A program made the position numbers and the translations under genes. The notes below the pieces were generated by a model. It ran no database searches, had not been told where the DNA came from, and saw nothing but the letters and a program-made list of their open reading frames with translations. Of a stretch of 64,000 bases of DNA, positions 44,981 to 53,504 are shown piece after piece. How positions within the stretch are numbered: position 1 is the stretch's first letter; each line of letters begins with the position of its first letter. Source of the stretch: Martinezella dioscoreae (GTDB taxonomy: Bacteria; Pseudomonadota; Alphaproteobacteria; Rhizobiales; Rhizobiaceae); the NCBI RefSeq assembly GCF_009176305.1, contig NZ_BLAJ01000003.1:806001-870000 (forward strand). The letters are read 5' to 3'.

Positions 44981-46041
44981 GCCGATACCTTTCTGATCCA
45001 TTGATCGATCGCGACGGCGCCGATGATGAGCACGCCCGTCAGGAGCACCTTCCACTGCGGATCGGCGCCGAGCATGTTGAGGCCCATGGAAACGACACCG
45101 ACGATCATGGCGCCGAAGAGCGTGCCGAGGATCGAGCCGCGTCCGCCGAAGAGCGAGATGCCGCCGATCACGGTTGCAGTAATTGCCTGAAGATTGAAAT
45201 CGGTCACCGCAGAAGACGGAGAGACCGAGCCATTGCGGCCGATGGAGACCCAGGCGGCAAGCGCTGCGATCAATCCCGAGACGCCATAGACGGCAAGAAG
45301 CACTTTCTTGGTCTGGATACCGGCGAGTTTCGCCGCTTCCGGATCGTCGCCGACGGCATAGACATGCCTGCCCCAGGCGGTGTGATTGAGGACATACCAA
45401 AGGCCGATGACAAGGAGCACCATGGCGATAACGCCGAGGGTGAGCACGGCACCGCCGACGCGGAAGCTCGCGGCGAAAAGATGCAGCAGCGGCGCCTTTT
45501 CATCGACATCGGTGTCGCGGATGGTTTCATTGGCCGAATAGATGAAGTTCGTCGCCATGACGATATTCCACGTGCCGAGCGTCACGATAAACGGCGGCAG
45601 CTTCATATTGGCGACAAGGAAGCCGTTGAGCAGCCCGCAGATGCCGCCCACGGCCAGGCCGGCGACGATTGCTACAGGTGTCGGCAAGCCGTATGTCACG
45701 GCGACATTGCCCATGACGACCGAGGAGATGACCATGATGACGCCGATCGAGAGATCGATGCCGGCGGTCAGGATGACCAGCGTCTGGGCCGCGCCGAGAA
45801 TGCCGACGATGGCGATCTGCTGCAGGATGAGCGTCAGCGTATAGGCGGAAAAGAACCTCCCGCCAATCGCGATACCAAAGATCACGATCGCCAGCACCAG
45901 GACGATTAGCGGCACCGCCGCCGGCGTCGAATGCAGAAAGTGCTGCACGCGCTTCAAAAGAGAGACATCGTTGTGCTCGAACGAAGCGACGTTCTTGTCG
46001 CTGCCGTCGAGAACACGTTCGAATTCCTGTGCTCCGGACAT
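44977..46041 (-). CDS. frcC: Fructose ABC transporter permease
   Basis: 354 residues of the RbsC/FrcC permease family, about nine or ten membrane helices after a 45-residue cytoplasmic start. Family motifs are LTAGIDLSIGVIMVISSVVM, GLLNGFLVANMKLPPFIVTLGT and ITATVIGGISLFGGRGSILG. The ATG at 46041 has GGAGGAATAATT in front, better than the GTG/ATG frame start at 46065. It works with FrcB and FrcA in fructose (and related sugar) uptake. A hairpin at 46152 lies between frcB and frcC. Confidence 0.93.
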   Translation of the reverse strand: MSGAQEFERVLDGSDKNVASFEHNDVSLLKRVQHFLHSTPAAVPLIVLVLAIVIFGIAIGGRFFSAYTLTLILQQIAIVGILGAAQTLVILTAGIDLSIGVIMVISSVVMGNVAVTYGLPTPVAIVAGLAVGGICGLLNGFLVANMKLPPFIVTLGTWNIVMATNFIYSANETIRDTDVDEKAPLLHLFAASFRVGGAVLTLGVIAMVLLVIGLWYVLNHTAWGRHVYAVGDDPEAAKLAGIQTKKVLLAVYGVSGLIAALAAWVSIGRNGSVSPSSAVTDFNLQAITATVIGGISLFGGRGSILGTLFGAMIVGVVSMGLNMLGADPQWKVLLTGVLIIGAVAIDQWIRKVSA

Positions 46042-46151
46042 AATTATTCCTCCGCCACCGCGCACATGCGCGGAAACCGCCGGCTGTTGGGGGCCAGCCA
46101 GGATCTGAGCCCGACCGACGTGACTGTTGCGATTGTCTTCTCCCTGTCAAA

Positions 46152-46182
46152 GAGCCGCGCCATGAGGCGCATGACGCGGCTC
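46152..46182 (-). repeat. Hairpin between frcB and frcC
   Basis: GAGCCGCG (46152-46159) and CGCGGCTC (46175-46182) form 8-bp arms in the 171-base frcB-frcC gap, with only TTT following on the transcribed strand. Such structures often protect the binding-protein mRNA so that it is made in excess over the permease. Confidence 0.55.
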
Positions 46183-46212
46183 CGAAGGGACTATATCACA
46201 TTCGTGAGGGGC

Positions 46213-47238
46213 TTAGCCCCAGCACTTGTTGAGACCTTCCTTGGTGTCGATGGACTTCAGACCGGAGACCGGCTTGTCCGTCACCAGGGAAACACCGGTG
46301 TCGAAGAAGGTCTTGCCTTCGGTCGGCTTCGGCTTCTCACCCGAGTCGGCGAACTTCTTGATCGCCTCGACGCCGAGGGCCGCCATCATCAGCGGATACT
46401 GTTGGGCGGTTGCGCCGATCACGCCATCCTTGACCGACTTGACGCCGGGGCAGCCGCCGTCGATCGACACGATCAGCACCTGCTTTTCGAGGCCGACGGC
46501 CTTCAGGGCCTGATAGGCGCCGGTTGCAGCCGGCTCGTTGATCGTGTGGATGACGTTGATGCTGGAATCCTTCTGCAAAAGGTTTTCCATGGCCTTGCGG
46601 CCGCCCTCTTCGTTACCGTTGGTGACGTCATGGCCGACGATGCGCGCATCGGTTTCGTCACCGATCTTGTTCGGATCCTTCGGGTCGATGCCGAAGCCGA
46701 TCATGAAGCCCTGGTCGCGCAGAACGTCGACCGACGGCTGCGACGGCGTCAGATCGAGGAAGCCGATCTTGGCGTCTTTGGCCTTGTCGCCCAGCGTTTC
46801 CTTGGCCCACTGGCCAACGAGTTTGCCGGCGAGCAGATTGTCCGTGGCAAAGGTGGCGTCGGCCGCATCGGCCGGCTCAAGCGGCGTGTCGAGCGCGATG
46901 ACCAGCAGGCCGGCATCGCGTGCCTTCTTGACCGAGGGAACGATTCCCTTGGTGTCGGAGGCGGTGATCAGGATGCCCTTCGCGCCATCTGCGATGCAGC
47001 TCTCGATCGCAGCAACCTGGCTTTCGCTGTCGCCATCGATCTTGCCGGCATAGGACTTCAGCGTCACGCCGAGTTCCTTGGCCTTGGCGGTCGCGCCCTC
47101 TTTCATCTTCACGAAGAAGGGATTGGTATCTGTCTTGGTGATGAGGCAGGCGGATACGCCGGCCGCCTTGGCCGGAGCGGCAAATGCAACGCCGAGCGCC
47201 AGGGCGGCGACGGCGGCGGAAATAACAGATTTCTTCAT
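46213..47238 (-). CDS. frcB: Fructose ABC transporter substrate-binding protein
   Basis: 341 residues. Signal peptide [21 protein letters not shown], mature start [20 protein letters not shown], a type I sugar-binding fold of the RbsB class. [20 protein letters not shown] and [20 protein letters not shown] are the ligand hinge region. GGGAGG lies before the ATG. First gene of frcBCAK, facing the ROK regulator. Fructose specificity is inferred from the operon match to Sinorhizobium frcBCAK. Confidence 0.93.
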   Translation of the reverse strand: MKKSVISAAVAALALGVAFAAPAKAAGVSACLITKTDTNPFFVKMKEGATAKAKELGVTLKSYAGKIDGDSESQVAAIESCIADGAKGILITASDTKGIVPSVKKARDAGLLVIALDTPLEPADAADATFATDNLLAGKLVGQWAKETLGDKAKDAKIGFLDLTPSQPSVDVLRDQGFMIGFGIDPKDPNKIGDETDARIVGHDVTNGNEEGGRKAMENLLQKDSSINVIHTINEPAATGAYQALKAVGLEKQVLIVSIDGGCPGVKSVKDGVIGATAQQYPLMMAALGVEAIKKFADSGEKPKPTEGKTFFDTGVSLVTDKPVSGLKSIDTKEGLNKCWG

Positions 47239-47372
47239 TCAATCCTCCCGATGTTTAAAAGCCGGACCTTCCGGCAGCCCCGGGCCTCAACCCGGCTTGA
47301 AGACGCGCCATGCCTGTCGGATTATTTCCAGTGGACCTCCTCCACGGCCATATGCGCATCTCCTACCCCCAT

Positions 47373-47429
47373 ATCTGAACCTAAAGATTTCCAGCTGTCA
47401 ATAAATAAATCGGATTGAATTATTAATTC
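47373..47429 (-). promoter_or_regulatory. frcB promoter and A/T palindrome, candidate ROK operator
   Basis: On the minus strand TTGACA (47401-47396) is followed after 17 bases by TCAGAT (47378-47373), a promoter for frcB with a weak -10. GAATTA-T-TAATTC (47417-47429) is a perfect 13-bp palindrome just upstream of it, between the divergent frcB and ROK genes. ROK repressors favour A/T-rich dyads. Confidence 0.5.
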
Positions 47430-47483
47430 GATGTGGCATTCTTGAAAAAAATCAGGCATGGCCATGATGGAAGGAGCAGGCCC

Positions 47484-48731
47484 ATGTCTCTCGTGCAGGA
47501 CCCGGAGGACACACCCACAACACCGGCGATTCTCGACCCCTCCGGGGGCGCGAACCAGCTTGGCGTGCGCGCCCATAACGAGCGGCTCGTGCTTTCGCTC
47601 GTTCGCCGTCACGGCGCGCTGTCGAAGGCCGATATCGCGCGGCGCAGCGGGCTTTCGGCGCAGACAGTCTCCGTCATCATGCGCGCGCTGGAGAAGGACG
47701 GGCTGCTATCCCGCGATGCTCCGGTGCGCGGCCGTGTCGGCCAGCCATCCATTCCCATGCGGCTCAACCCGGATGCGGTGCTCTCCTTCGGCGTCAAGAT
47801 CGGCCGGCGCAGCGCCGACCTTGTGCTGATGGATTTTGTCGGCGGTATCAGGATGCAGCTGCATCAGACCTACCCATATCCGCTGCCGCAAGACATCATC
47901 GCCTTCGTCACGGCCGGCATCAGGGAATTGGAGGGACGCCTCCATGATGACCAGCGCCGCAAGATTGCCGGAATGGGCGTCGCGGCACCTTTCGAGCTCT
48001 GGAATTGGGCCGAGCAGGTAGGTGCCCCGCCCGGTGCGATGGATGCCTGGCGCGGCTTCGATCTGAGAACCGAAATCGCTTCGCGCGTCGCTTACCCTGT
48101 CTTCCTGCAGAACGACGCCACCAGCGCCTGCGGTGCCGAGCTGGTCTTCGGCGTCGGCCCGCATTATCCTGATTTCGTCTATTTCTTCATCGGTTCCTTC
48201 ATCGGCGGCGGCATCGTCCTCAATTCATCCGTCTTTGTTGGCCGGACCGGGACGGCCGGCGCGCTCGGCCCTCTGCCCGTGCGCGGCCGCAACGGCGAGA
48301 ACCGGCAGCTTCTGGAAATCGCCTCGATCTTCGTGCTGGAAAACCTATTGCGGGATCACGGTTTCGATCCACGCCCTCTCTGGTATTCGGCGGATAATTG
48401 GATCGATTTCGGCGAGCCGCTGGAGATCTGGATCCAGGATACGGCCAAGGCACTGGCACAGGCGATCGTCGCCTCTGCCTCCGTTCTTGATTTCAGCGCT
48501 GCCGTCATCGATGGCGGCTTCCCCGGCTGGGTGCGGGAACGCGTGGTGCGCGCAACCATCAAGGCAGCGGCGGAGCTGGATCTTCAAGGTGTCGTCATGC
48601 CCGAGATCATCGAGGGCGCCGTGGGGCCGCAGGCCCGCGCCATCGGCGGCGCCAGCTTGCCGATCTTCGCGCGCTACCTCATCGACCAAAACGTTCTTTT
48701 CAAGGAGATTGAGCATGCTGAAGGGCATTGA
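47484..48731 (+). CDS. frcR: ROK-family transcriptional regulator of the fructose operon
   Basis: 415 residues. The N-terminal winged helix-turn-helix (about residues 30-90) has LVRRHGALSKADIARRSGLS and QTVSVIMRALEKDGLL. The ROK sugar-kinase-like domain follows (FGVKIGRRSADLVLMDFVGG, QNDATSACGAELVFG, FFIGSFIGGGIVLN). The usual ROK zinc cysteine cluster is not evident. The ATG at 47484 has AAGGAG 7 bases upstream. Divergent from frcBCAK, so a repressor of fructose uptake is the natural guess. Overlaps fucU by 17 bases. Confidence 0.88.
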   Translation: MSLVQDPEDTPTTPAILDPSGGANQLGVRAHNERLVLSLVRRHGALSKADIARRSGLSAQTVSVIMRALEKDGLLSRDAPVRGRVGQPSIPMRLNPDAVLSFGVKIGRRSADLVLMDFVGGIRMQLHQTYPYPLPQDIIAFVTAGIRELEGRLHDDQRRKIAGMGVAAPFELWNWAEQVGAPPGAMDAWRGFDLRTEIASRVAYPVFLQNDATSACGAELVFGVGPHYPDFVYFFIGSFIGGGIVLNSSVFVGRTGTAGALGPLPVRGRNGENRQLLEIASIFVLENLLRDHGFDPRPLWYSADNWIDFGEPLEIWIQDTAKALAQAIVASASVLDFSAAVIDGGFPGWVRERVVRATIKAAAELDLQGVVMPEIIEGAVGPQARAIGGASLPIFARYLIDQNVLFKEIEHAEGH

Positions 48732-49149
48732 CCCGCTGTTGAGCCCGGAACTTCTGGCGACGCTACGCGCCATGGGCCACGGCGACGAGATCGCCCTTGT
48801 CGACGGCAATTATCCCGGTCTCGAACATGGACGCCGCCTCATCCGCCTCGACGGCCATGGCGTCATTCCCGTGCTCGATGCAGTGCTAAGCGTGCTGCCG
48901 ATCGACGATTTCGTGCCGCAGGCGATTTTCCGGGCAACCGTCAAGCAGGACCGCGATGCCGTCGACCCCGTTCATGCGGAGATGATCGAGTGCTGTGCCC
49001 GTCATGTGCCAGATATGAATGTCGTGCCGTTACTGCCGGCGGAATTCTACGAGCGGGTGAAGCAGGCACATGCGCTGATCCAGACCAGCGAGCCCCGGCT
49101 CTATGGGAATATCATTCTGCGCAAGGGTGTGATTTATCCAGCAAAATAG
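48715..49149 (+). CDS. fucU: RbsD/FucU family sugar mutarotase
   Basis: 144 residues. Typical elements are the GHGDEIALVDGNYPG segment with the catalytic-type histidine, and the C-terminal EPRLYGNIILRKGVI with the FucU tyrosine. It interconverts anomers of a sugar, which speeds its use after uptake. The start lies inside the ROK gene end (17-base overlap) with AAGGAG 8 bases upstream, so the two are coupled. Named FucU by family; the sugar here may be fructose, ribose or fucose. Confidence 0.88.
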   Translation: MLKGIDPLLSPELLATLRAMGHGDEIALVDGNYPGLEHGRRLIRLDGHGVIPVLDAVLSVLPIDDFVPQAIFRATVKQDRDAVDPVHAEMIECCARHVPDMNVVPLLPAEFYERVKQAHALIQTSEPRLYGNIILRKGVIYPAK

Positions 49150-49162
49150 CAGGCCCGCCGCT

Positions 49163-49310
49163 CATCCGGCCTTCGGCCACCTCTCCCCGCATGCGGGGAG
49201 AAGGAGATGGGCGCAACCGCAGCCTTCCTTCCCATACTTTACTCAGACGAGGATACAGGACTAGTCCCCTCTCCCCGCCTGCGGGGAGAGGGTTAGGGTG
49301 AGGGGCGAAA
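49163..49310. repeat. Rhizobial GC-rich palindromic repeats
   Basis: GGCC-TTC-GGCC (about 49168-49177) is followed by CTCCCCGC-AT-GCGGGGAG (49183-49200). Further right, CCCTCTCCCCGC-CT-GCGGGGAGAGGG has 12-bp arms (49267-49292). These are the repeat type also seen at 36.7 kb, placed between convergent genes. Confidence 0.75.
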
Positions 49311-49347
49311 CTCTCATAGATGGCAGAAGCTAATCATCCGCCTACCC

Positions 49348-50385
49348 TCAAATATCTCCAGCTGAAGGCCCCCAGACATCCGTCATGGCAAAACCTTCCG
49401 CCATCGGGTCGAAGGGATCGAGCGCCACCTGGCTCAAGCCAAAGGTGAAGCCGCGGCCGGTGATGGTCGGGATGACGGCCGGCTTGCCGGCAACTTCGGT
49501 CTCCGCCAGCAGGCCTACCTCGAACTCCGAACCGATGATCGAGCGGGATTTAAAGACATCGCCGACCTTGGCCTTGCCGCGGGCATGCAGCGTCGCCAGA
49601 TTGGCGGAATTGCCGGTGCCGCAGGGCGAACGGTCGGCGCGGCCGGGCCACATGGTCGTGCAGGTGCGGATCGCGCCATCGGCGTCGATATCGCGGAACA
49701 TGACATAGGCGACGCCGGAAATTGCGGGAATTTCCGGGTGGACCACGGTCATCGCCCGGTTGATCGCTTCCTTGAGGATCATGCCGGCCTGCACGAGGGC
49801 GGCTGCATTGGCCTTTTCGATCTTCAATCCGATCTGGCCGACATCAACAAGCGCATAGAAAATCCCGCCATAGCAGAGATCGAGCTTGATCCTGCCCCAT
49901 TGCGGCGTCTCAAGCTCGACATCCAGCTCATGCACAAAGGACGGCACCATAGTCAGACGCACCTTTTCGCAGCGGCCGTCGCGGCAGGTCGCAGTCGCGC
50001 GCACGAGACCGGCGGCCGTATCGAGCGTGACGACGGTTTCAGGCTCCTTCATCTCGACAATGCCGGATTCGAGCAAAGCGGTGGTCACGCAGATGGAGTT
50101 CGAGCCGGAGCTTGCATGTGCCTGATCCGGCTGCAGGATGATGAAACCGGCATCGGCTTCAGGATGCTTAGCCGGCAACAGCAGGTTGACGGAGCCGATC
50201 GGCGCACCGCGCGGCTCCAGCACAAGGAAGCGCCGCAGTTCCTGACCCTTCGGATCCGTGTTCAGCCAATGCAGCTGCTCGGCAATGCTGTTACCGGGGA
50301 TTTTCGGGACGCCGCCGATGGCAACCTTGCCGATTTCACCTTCGCAGTGGACATCCAGCAGCTGGATCGTGCGCTTCCATCTCAT
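49348..50385 (-). CDS. Proline racemase family protein (hydroxyproline epimerase/dehydratase-like)
   Basis: 345 residues. The second catalytic cysteine is present as C255 in DRSPCGTGNSAN. At the first catalytic position the usual CGHG loop reads SGSNS (residues 93-97), so the cysteine is replaced by serine (S93). Members with two cysteines are racemases or epimerases, and variants include trans-3-hydroxyproline dehydratases. A Ser/Cys member may have altered activity. The ATG at 50385 has GGGAG upstream. Stands alone, 87 bases downstream of a perfect palindrome. Exact reaction not predictable. Confidence 0.82.
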   Translation of the reverse strand: MRWKRTIQLLDVHCEGEIGKVAIGGVPKIPGNSIAEQLHWLNTDPKGQELRRFLVLEPRGAPIGSVNLLLPAKHPEADAGFIILQPDQAHASSGSNSICVTTALLESGIVEMKEPETVVTLDTAAGLVRATATCRDGRCEKVRLTMVPSFVHELDVELETPQWGRIKLDLCYGGIFYALVDVGQIGLKIEKANAAALVQAGMILKEAINRAMTVVHPEIPAISGVAYVMFRDIDADGAIRTCTTMWPGRADRSPCGTGNSANLATLHARGKAKVGDVFKSRSIIGSEFEVGLLAETEVAGKPAVIPTITGRGFTFGLSQVALDPFDPMAEGFAMTDVWGPSAGDI

Positions 50386-50471
50386 TTCACAGGCTCCCAT
50401 CGGACGTGTTGCGTCATGTCACCGCCAACGCGGGCATTCTGGCGAGTAAACCGAGCGCCATGCACAGTTCT

Positions 50472-50483
50472 CTGATATATCAG
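50472..50483. promoter_or_regulatory. Palindrome CTGATATATCAG, candidate operator
   Basis: A perfect 12-bp palindrome upstream of the proline-racemase-family gene, in the 170-base gap to the lipoprotein hydrolase. The TGATATATCA core looks like a GntR-type site, common for amino acid catabolic genes. No regulator gene is adjacent. Confidence 0.45.
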
Positions 50484-50555
50484 ATCGAGCGGCGTGGCTA
50501 TGGCATTTTGTGGCGGCGCTGAAACGCCTCCGCTGAGGGAGATGCCGCGAGAGCG

Positions 50556-51860
50556 CTATTGCTTCAATGCGTCGCCGACATTGTTGCCGGTCGCCTCGAC
50601 GCTATCGCCGAGCGAGCCGACGGTATTGTTCGCCGATGCGCCGACGCGACGCCATTGCTCGCCGTAATTCGCCCGGGTCCGAGGATCGAAAATGGCAATC
50701 GGCGCGCTGACGGCAGCACCCGCGACACTGCCGACCGTCTGGGCAGCACCCATGGCGACCGCGCCGACGGCATCGCCGATGCCGACATCGGAATCGGTGA
50801 TCGTCTGGCCAGCAATCAGCCGCGCGCCGATCAGCTTCACCACTTCCGGGCTTTCGGCGAACTTGCCGTGATTGAGGCCATCGCCGGTCTTGAGCTTGGT
50901 GAGATCGAGCACCGTGATCCCCTGTTTTTCCAGTTCGCTGCGATAGGGTTCAGCCGTCGGATCGATCTGGCCGAGGCGATCGATATTGCCGGAGATCCGC
51001 CGCGACAGCGAAAGCGCGCGGTCATCCCGCGAGACGAATAGCGTGAAATGCGGTTTGTCCTTGCCGAGTGCGGCGAACTGCCGCCCGAAGACATCGACGT
51101 CGAGGTCGGGCGAAGCGAGGATGACGTTCTTGATCTTCGGCGCGACGCGGCCATTGCGGATCGCCATCTGCCGCAGCGATTCGACCGCGAGCCAGCTGCC
51201 CATCGAATGCGCCATGACGGTGATATCGCCGACGGCCGGATCGGCCGCAACGCGACGCAACAATTCCTCAAGCGAGTCGCGGGAATAGTTGGTGCTCTCC
51301 TTGTCATAAGCGTAGTCGAAAATGCTGGCGCGCGACGGCCAGGTGAACACGATCGGCGCGACGTCGGCGTGCGAATCGTGAACGATCTGCGCGAAGCGGT
51401 AGACGGCATCCTCGTAGCGGTTGTTGAAGCCATGCACGAAAATCAGCACACGCTTGTTTTTCGGCAGTTCCGCATGCACCCAGGCTCGCCCGTCCGCCTC
51501 CGTCGCCAAAGGCTTGACGGCCGTCGTGACGAAATTCTTCAACGGATCGCCTGGCAGACGGCTCGGCCACTGCACCTGACCGACCTTGCGATTGGCCTCC
51601 GGCGGAATGGAAACACTGACGGCATCCACCTTGAGCCCCGGCCCGCGCTCGCCGGAAAACAGAATGGCCGGGTCCTTGTCCGGCAGGCGTGTCGTCGCGA
51701 CGAGGAGATCGACCTTGGATGTGCCAGGCACGTTTTCACTGATGGGCTGCATAACCCCGATGGGACGGCCGCATCCGGCCAGCGACAATGTGGCAACGAC
51801 AGCTACAGTTCGGAAAAACAGCTTTCCCCATCGGTCCGAACCCGCCATGCGCTGCATCAT
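50556..51860 (-). CDS. Lipoprotein with alpha/beta hydrolase (DUF900) domain
   Basis: 434 residues. The signal peptide ends in a lipobox, LSLAGC, so the protein should be lipid-anchored. The hydrolase domain has the oxyanion strand VLIFVHGFNNRYEDAV, the nucleophile elbow VMAHSMGSWLAVES and VILASPDLDVDVF holding the acidic residue. A low-complexity Gly/Ala tail follows. The start at 51860 (or 51857) has AAGGAAGGG upstream; the long frame to 52109 would run through the sRNA locus. Substrate unknown. Confidence 0.85.
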   Translation of the reverse strand: MMQRMAGSDRWGKLFFRTVAVVATLSLAGCGRPIGVMQPISENVPGTSKVDLLVATTRLPDKDPAILFSGERGPGLKVDAVSVSIPPEANRKVGQVQWPSRLPGDPLKNFVTTAVKPLATEADGRAWVHAELPKNKRVLIFVHGFNNRYEDAVYRFAQIVHDSHADVAPIVFTWPSRASIFDYAYDKESTNYSRDSLEELLRRVAADPAVGDITVMAHSMGSWLAVESLRQMAIRNGRVAPKIKNVILASPDLDVDVFGRQFAALGKDKPHFTLFVSRDDRALSLSRRISGNIDRLGQIDPTAEPYRSELEKQGITVLDLTKLKTGDGLNHGKFAESPEVVKLIGARLIAGQTITDSDVGIGDAVGAVAMGAAQTVGSVAGAAVSAPIAIFDPRTRANYGEQWRRVGASANNTVGSLGDSVEATGNNVGDALKQ

Positions 51861-52027
51861 GCAACCCTTCCTTACCGCCATAACGTCGCGCCACTCTACG
51901 CATGCATGTCCACGGCGCAAGCGACTCCAGCGGTTCTTTGGCTCATGACGCAATGCTAATTCGCGACAGCATTGCAAAGGCGCAACGCAATCATCCAACA
52001 CCGCTAACTGATGATCCGACTGGAAAT

Positions 52028-52151
52028 AAAAAAAGAGCCCGATGCGGGAGGAGGATGCATCGGGCTCTTGATCCGGATTGGCAACTGGGAGGAGGAGGAG
52101 TGTTGCCAATCATTGAAGGAGCGCTGGGAGGAGGAGTGCGCTGCCTTCGAG
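52028..52151 (-). ncRNA. Probable sRNA with three CCUCCUCCC-loop hairpins (cuckoo/CcsR-like)
   Basis: Read on the minus strand there are three successive hairpins. AGCGC/GCGCT (52142-52120) has loop ACTCCTCCTCCCA. ATTGGCAAC/GTTGCCAAT (52110-52077) has loop ACTCCTCCTCCTCCCA. AAGAGCCCGATGC/GCATCGGGCTCTT (52069-52033) has loop ATCCTCCTCCC and runs straight into seven T residues, a canonical terminator. Every loop shows CCTCCTCCC, complementary to Shine-Dalgarno sequences. This is the layout of the alphaproteobacterial cuckoo family and of the CcsR RNAs of Rhodobacter. The start near 52151 is estimated from a TATATC box at 52163-52158. Confidence 0.82.
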
Positions 52152-52195
52152 GGAGTAGATATAATGCTCGCGACAGCATGAACAGATCATCTTTC

Positions 52196-52210
52196 GCATT
52201 GCAGCAATGC
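52196..52210. promoter_or_regulatory. Palindrome upstream of the sRNA
   Basis: GCATTGC-A-GCAATGC is a perfect 15-bp dyad centred about 50 bases upstream of the estimated sRNA start. A third GCATTGC lies next to it at 52218-52224. The position suits an activator or repressor site for the sRNA. Confidence 0.5.
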
Positions 52211-52410
52211 AATGAGCGCATTGCTTTCTCCGCAGATGCCAAAAATATCGCATAGCACCGGCATTTCCGAGGTTCCAACGCCTATTTTGCAGTCGTTATC
52301 GACCTAAATCCTGAGATTCACATGATTGTGATCGGCGTTTCTGCATGGGAAAGCACCCTCGCCGACGCTTGTCCGGTCAGCAACCGCCGACCGGACGAAC
52401 GAATTTCGGC

Positions 52411-53292
52411 TTATGCGGCCTTGAAGGCTTTCTTGCCCTCGGCATCGAGCGCAGCAAACTCCTCGTCGGACAGAACGATATCGACCGCTGCGGTATTTTC
52501 CTCAAGATGCTTGACCTTGCCGGTTCCGGGGATCGGCAGCATCACTGGGCTGCGCTTCAGCACCCATGCAAGAGCGATCTGGCTCGGAGCGGCATTGTGC
52601 TTCTTCGCGATGGTATCGAGCAGCGAACCTTCCTTGGCAAGATCGCCGGCGGCCAGCGGGAACCACGGGATGAAGCCGATGCCGTGCTTTTCGCAATAGT
52701 CGAGCACGTCTTCGCTGGTGCGATCAACCAGGTTGTAGCGGTTCTGCACCGTGACGACCTTGAAATGCTTCGATGCGGCTTCAATGTCGGCAACGGTCAC
52801 TTCGCTCAAGCCCGCATGACGGATGATGCCGTCACTTAGCAGCGATTTTACGGCATCGAATTGCTCCGCCGCCGGCACCTTGGAATCGATGCGATGCAGT
52901 TGCCAGAGATCGATGCGATCGACGCCAAGGTTGCGCAGGCTCTTGTGCGCCTGCTGGATCAGATATTCAGGGCGACCCACAGGCACCCAGACATTCGGGC
53001 CGGTTCGGGTCAAACCGCCTTTGGTCGCGACCACGAGGCCATGACCGTAGGGATGGAGAGCCTCCTTGATCAGACGTTCGGAAACATCCGGACCATAGGA
53101 ATCGGCCGTATCGATGAAATTGATGCCGAGTTCCGGCAGGCGCCTCAGCGTAAGGACGGCTTCGTCATGATCCTCTGGCTCACCCCAGATACCGGCGCCG
53201 GTAATGCGCATGGCGCCGAAACCGAGACGATGAACGGGAAGGTCACCGCCGATCTTGAACTGACCGGACTTGGCTGCGTCGAATTCTGACAT
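52411..53292 (-). CDS. Aldo/keto reductase
   Basis: 293 residues, TIM-barrel AKR. The catalytic tetrad can be read as D in [11 protein letters not shown] in the same motif, K in VVATKGGL and H in LWQLHRID. The NADPH-binding C-terminal part has [15 protein letters not shown]. It probably reduces aldehydes or ketones with NADPH. The ATG at 53292 has AAGGGA 8 bases upstream; the frame to 53427 is unsupported. A TetR gene lies upstream on the same strand, 212 bases away. Substrate unknown. Confidence 0.9.
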   Translation of the reverse strand: MSEFDAAKSGQFKIGGDLPVHRLGFGAMRITGAGIWGEPEDHDEAVLTLRRLPELGINFIDTADSYGPDVSERLIKEALHPYGHGLVVATKGGLTRTGPNVWVPVGRPEYLIQQAHKSLRNLGVDRIDLWQLHRIDSKVPAAEQFDAVKSLLSDGIIRHAGLSEVTVADIEAASKHFKVVTVQNRYNLVDRTSEDVLDYCEKHGIGFIPWFPLAAGDLAKEGSLLDTIAKKHNAAPSQIALAWVLKRSPVMLPIPGTGKVKHLEENTAAVDIVLSDEEFAALDAEGKKAFKAA

Positions 53293-53442
53293 GGTTATAG
53301 TCCCTTTTGCTGATCTGAAATGTAGCTGGCGTTTCCGGCATCCGAGGGGAGCCGAGATTCGAGGGGCAAATCGAGGGTTTCGCGAGGGAGAGATACAGTC
53401 GCGATCCGATACTAGATGGGTCTGCATCGCGGCATATGCAAT

Positions 53443-53452
53443 GTATCGATAC
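53443..53452. promoter_or_regulatory. Palindrome between TetR and aldo/keto reductase genes
   Basis: GTATCGATAC is a perfect 10-bp palindrome within a region of repeated TCGCGA/GCGATGCG words (53400-53475). It is a possible operator for the neighbouring TetR protein. The region could also simply be CG-rich by chance. Confidence 0.35.
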
Positions 53453-53504
53453 GCGATGCGTCGCGACCGATCAGGACGGTTTCCCTTAGTCTAGCCAGGT
53501 GCCA

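Larger units (their letters stand above)
51861..52410. other. Intergenic region holding an sRNA locus
   Basis: 550 bases without a protein gene. It contains the three-hairpin minus-strand RNA at 52028-52151, the GCATTGC palindrome upstream of it, and a GTCCGGTC/GACCGGAC hairpin (52371-52396) just after the aldo/keto reductase stop. GCATTGC also occurs at 51969 and 52218. Confidence 0.6.

Noticed and set aside
51861..52109. N-terminal extension of the lipoprotein hydrolase
   Set aside because: It would cover the sRNA terminator and place 80 unrelated residues before a perfect lipoprotein signal peptide.
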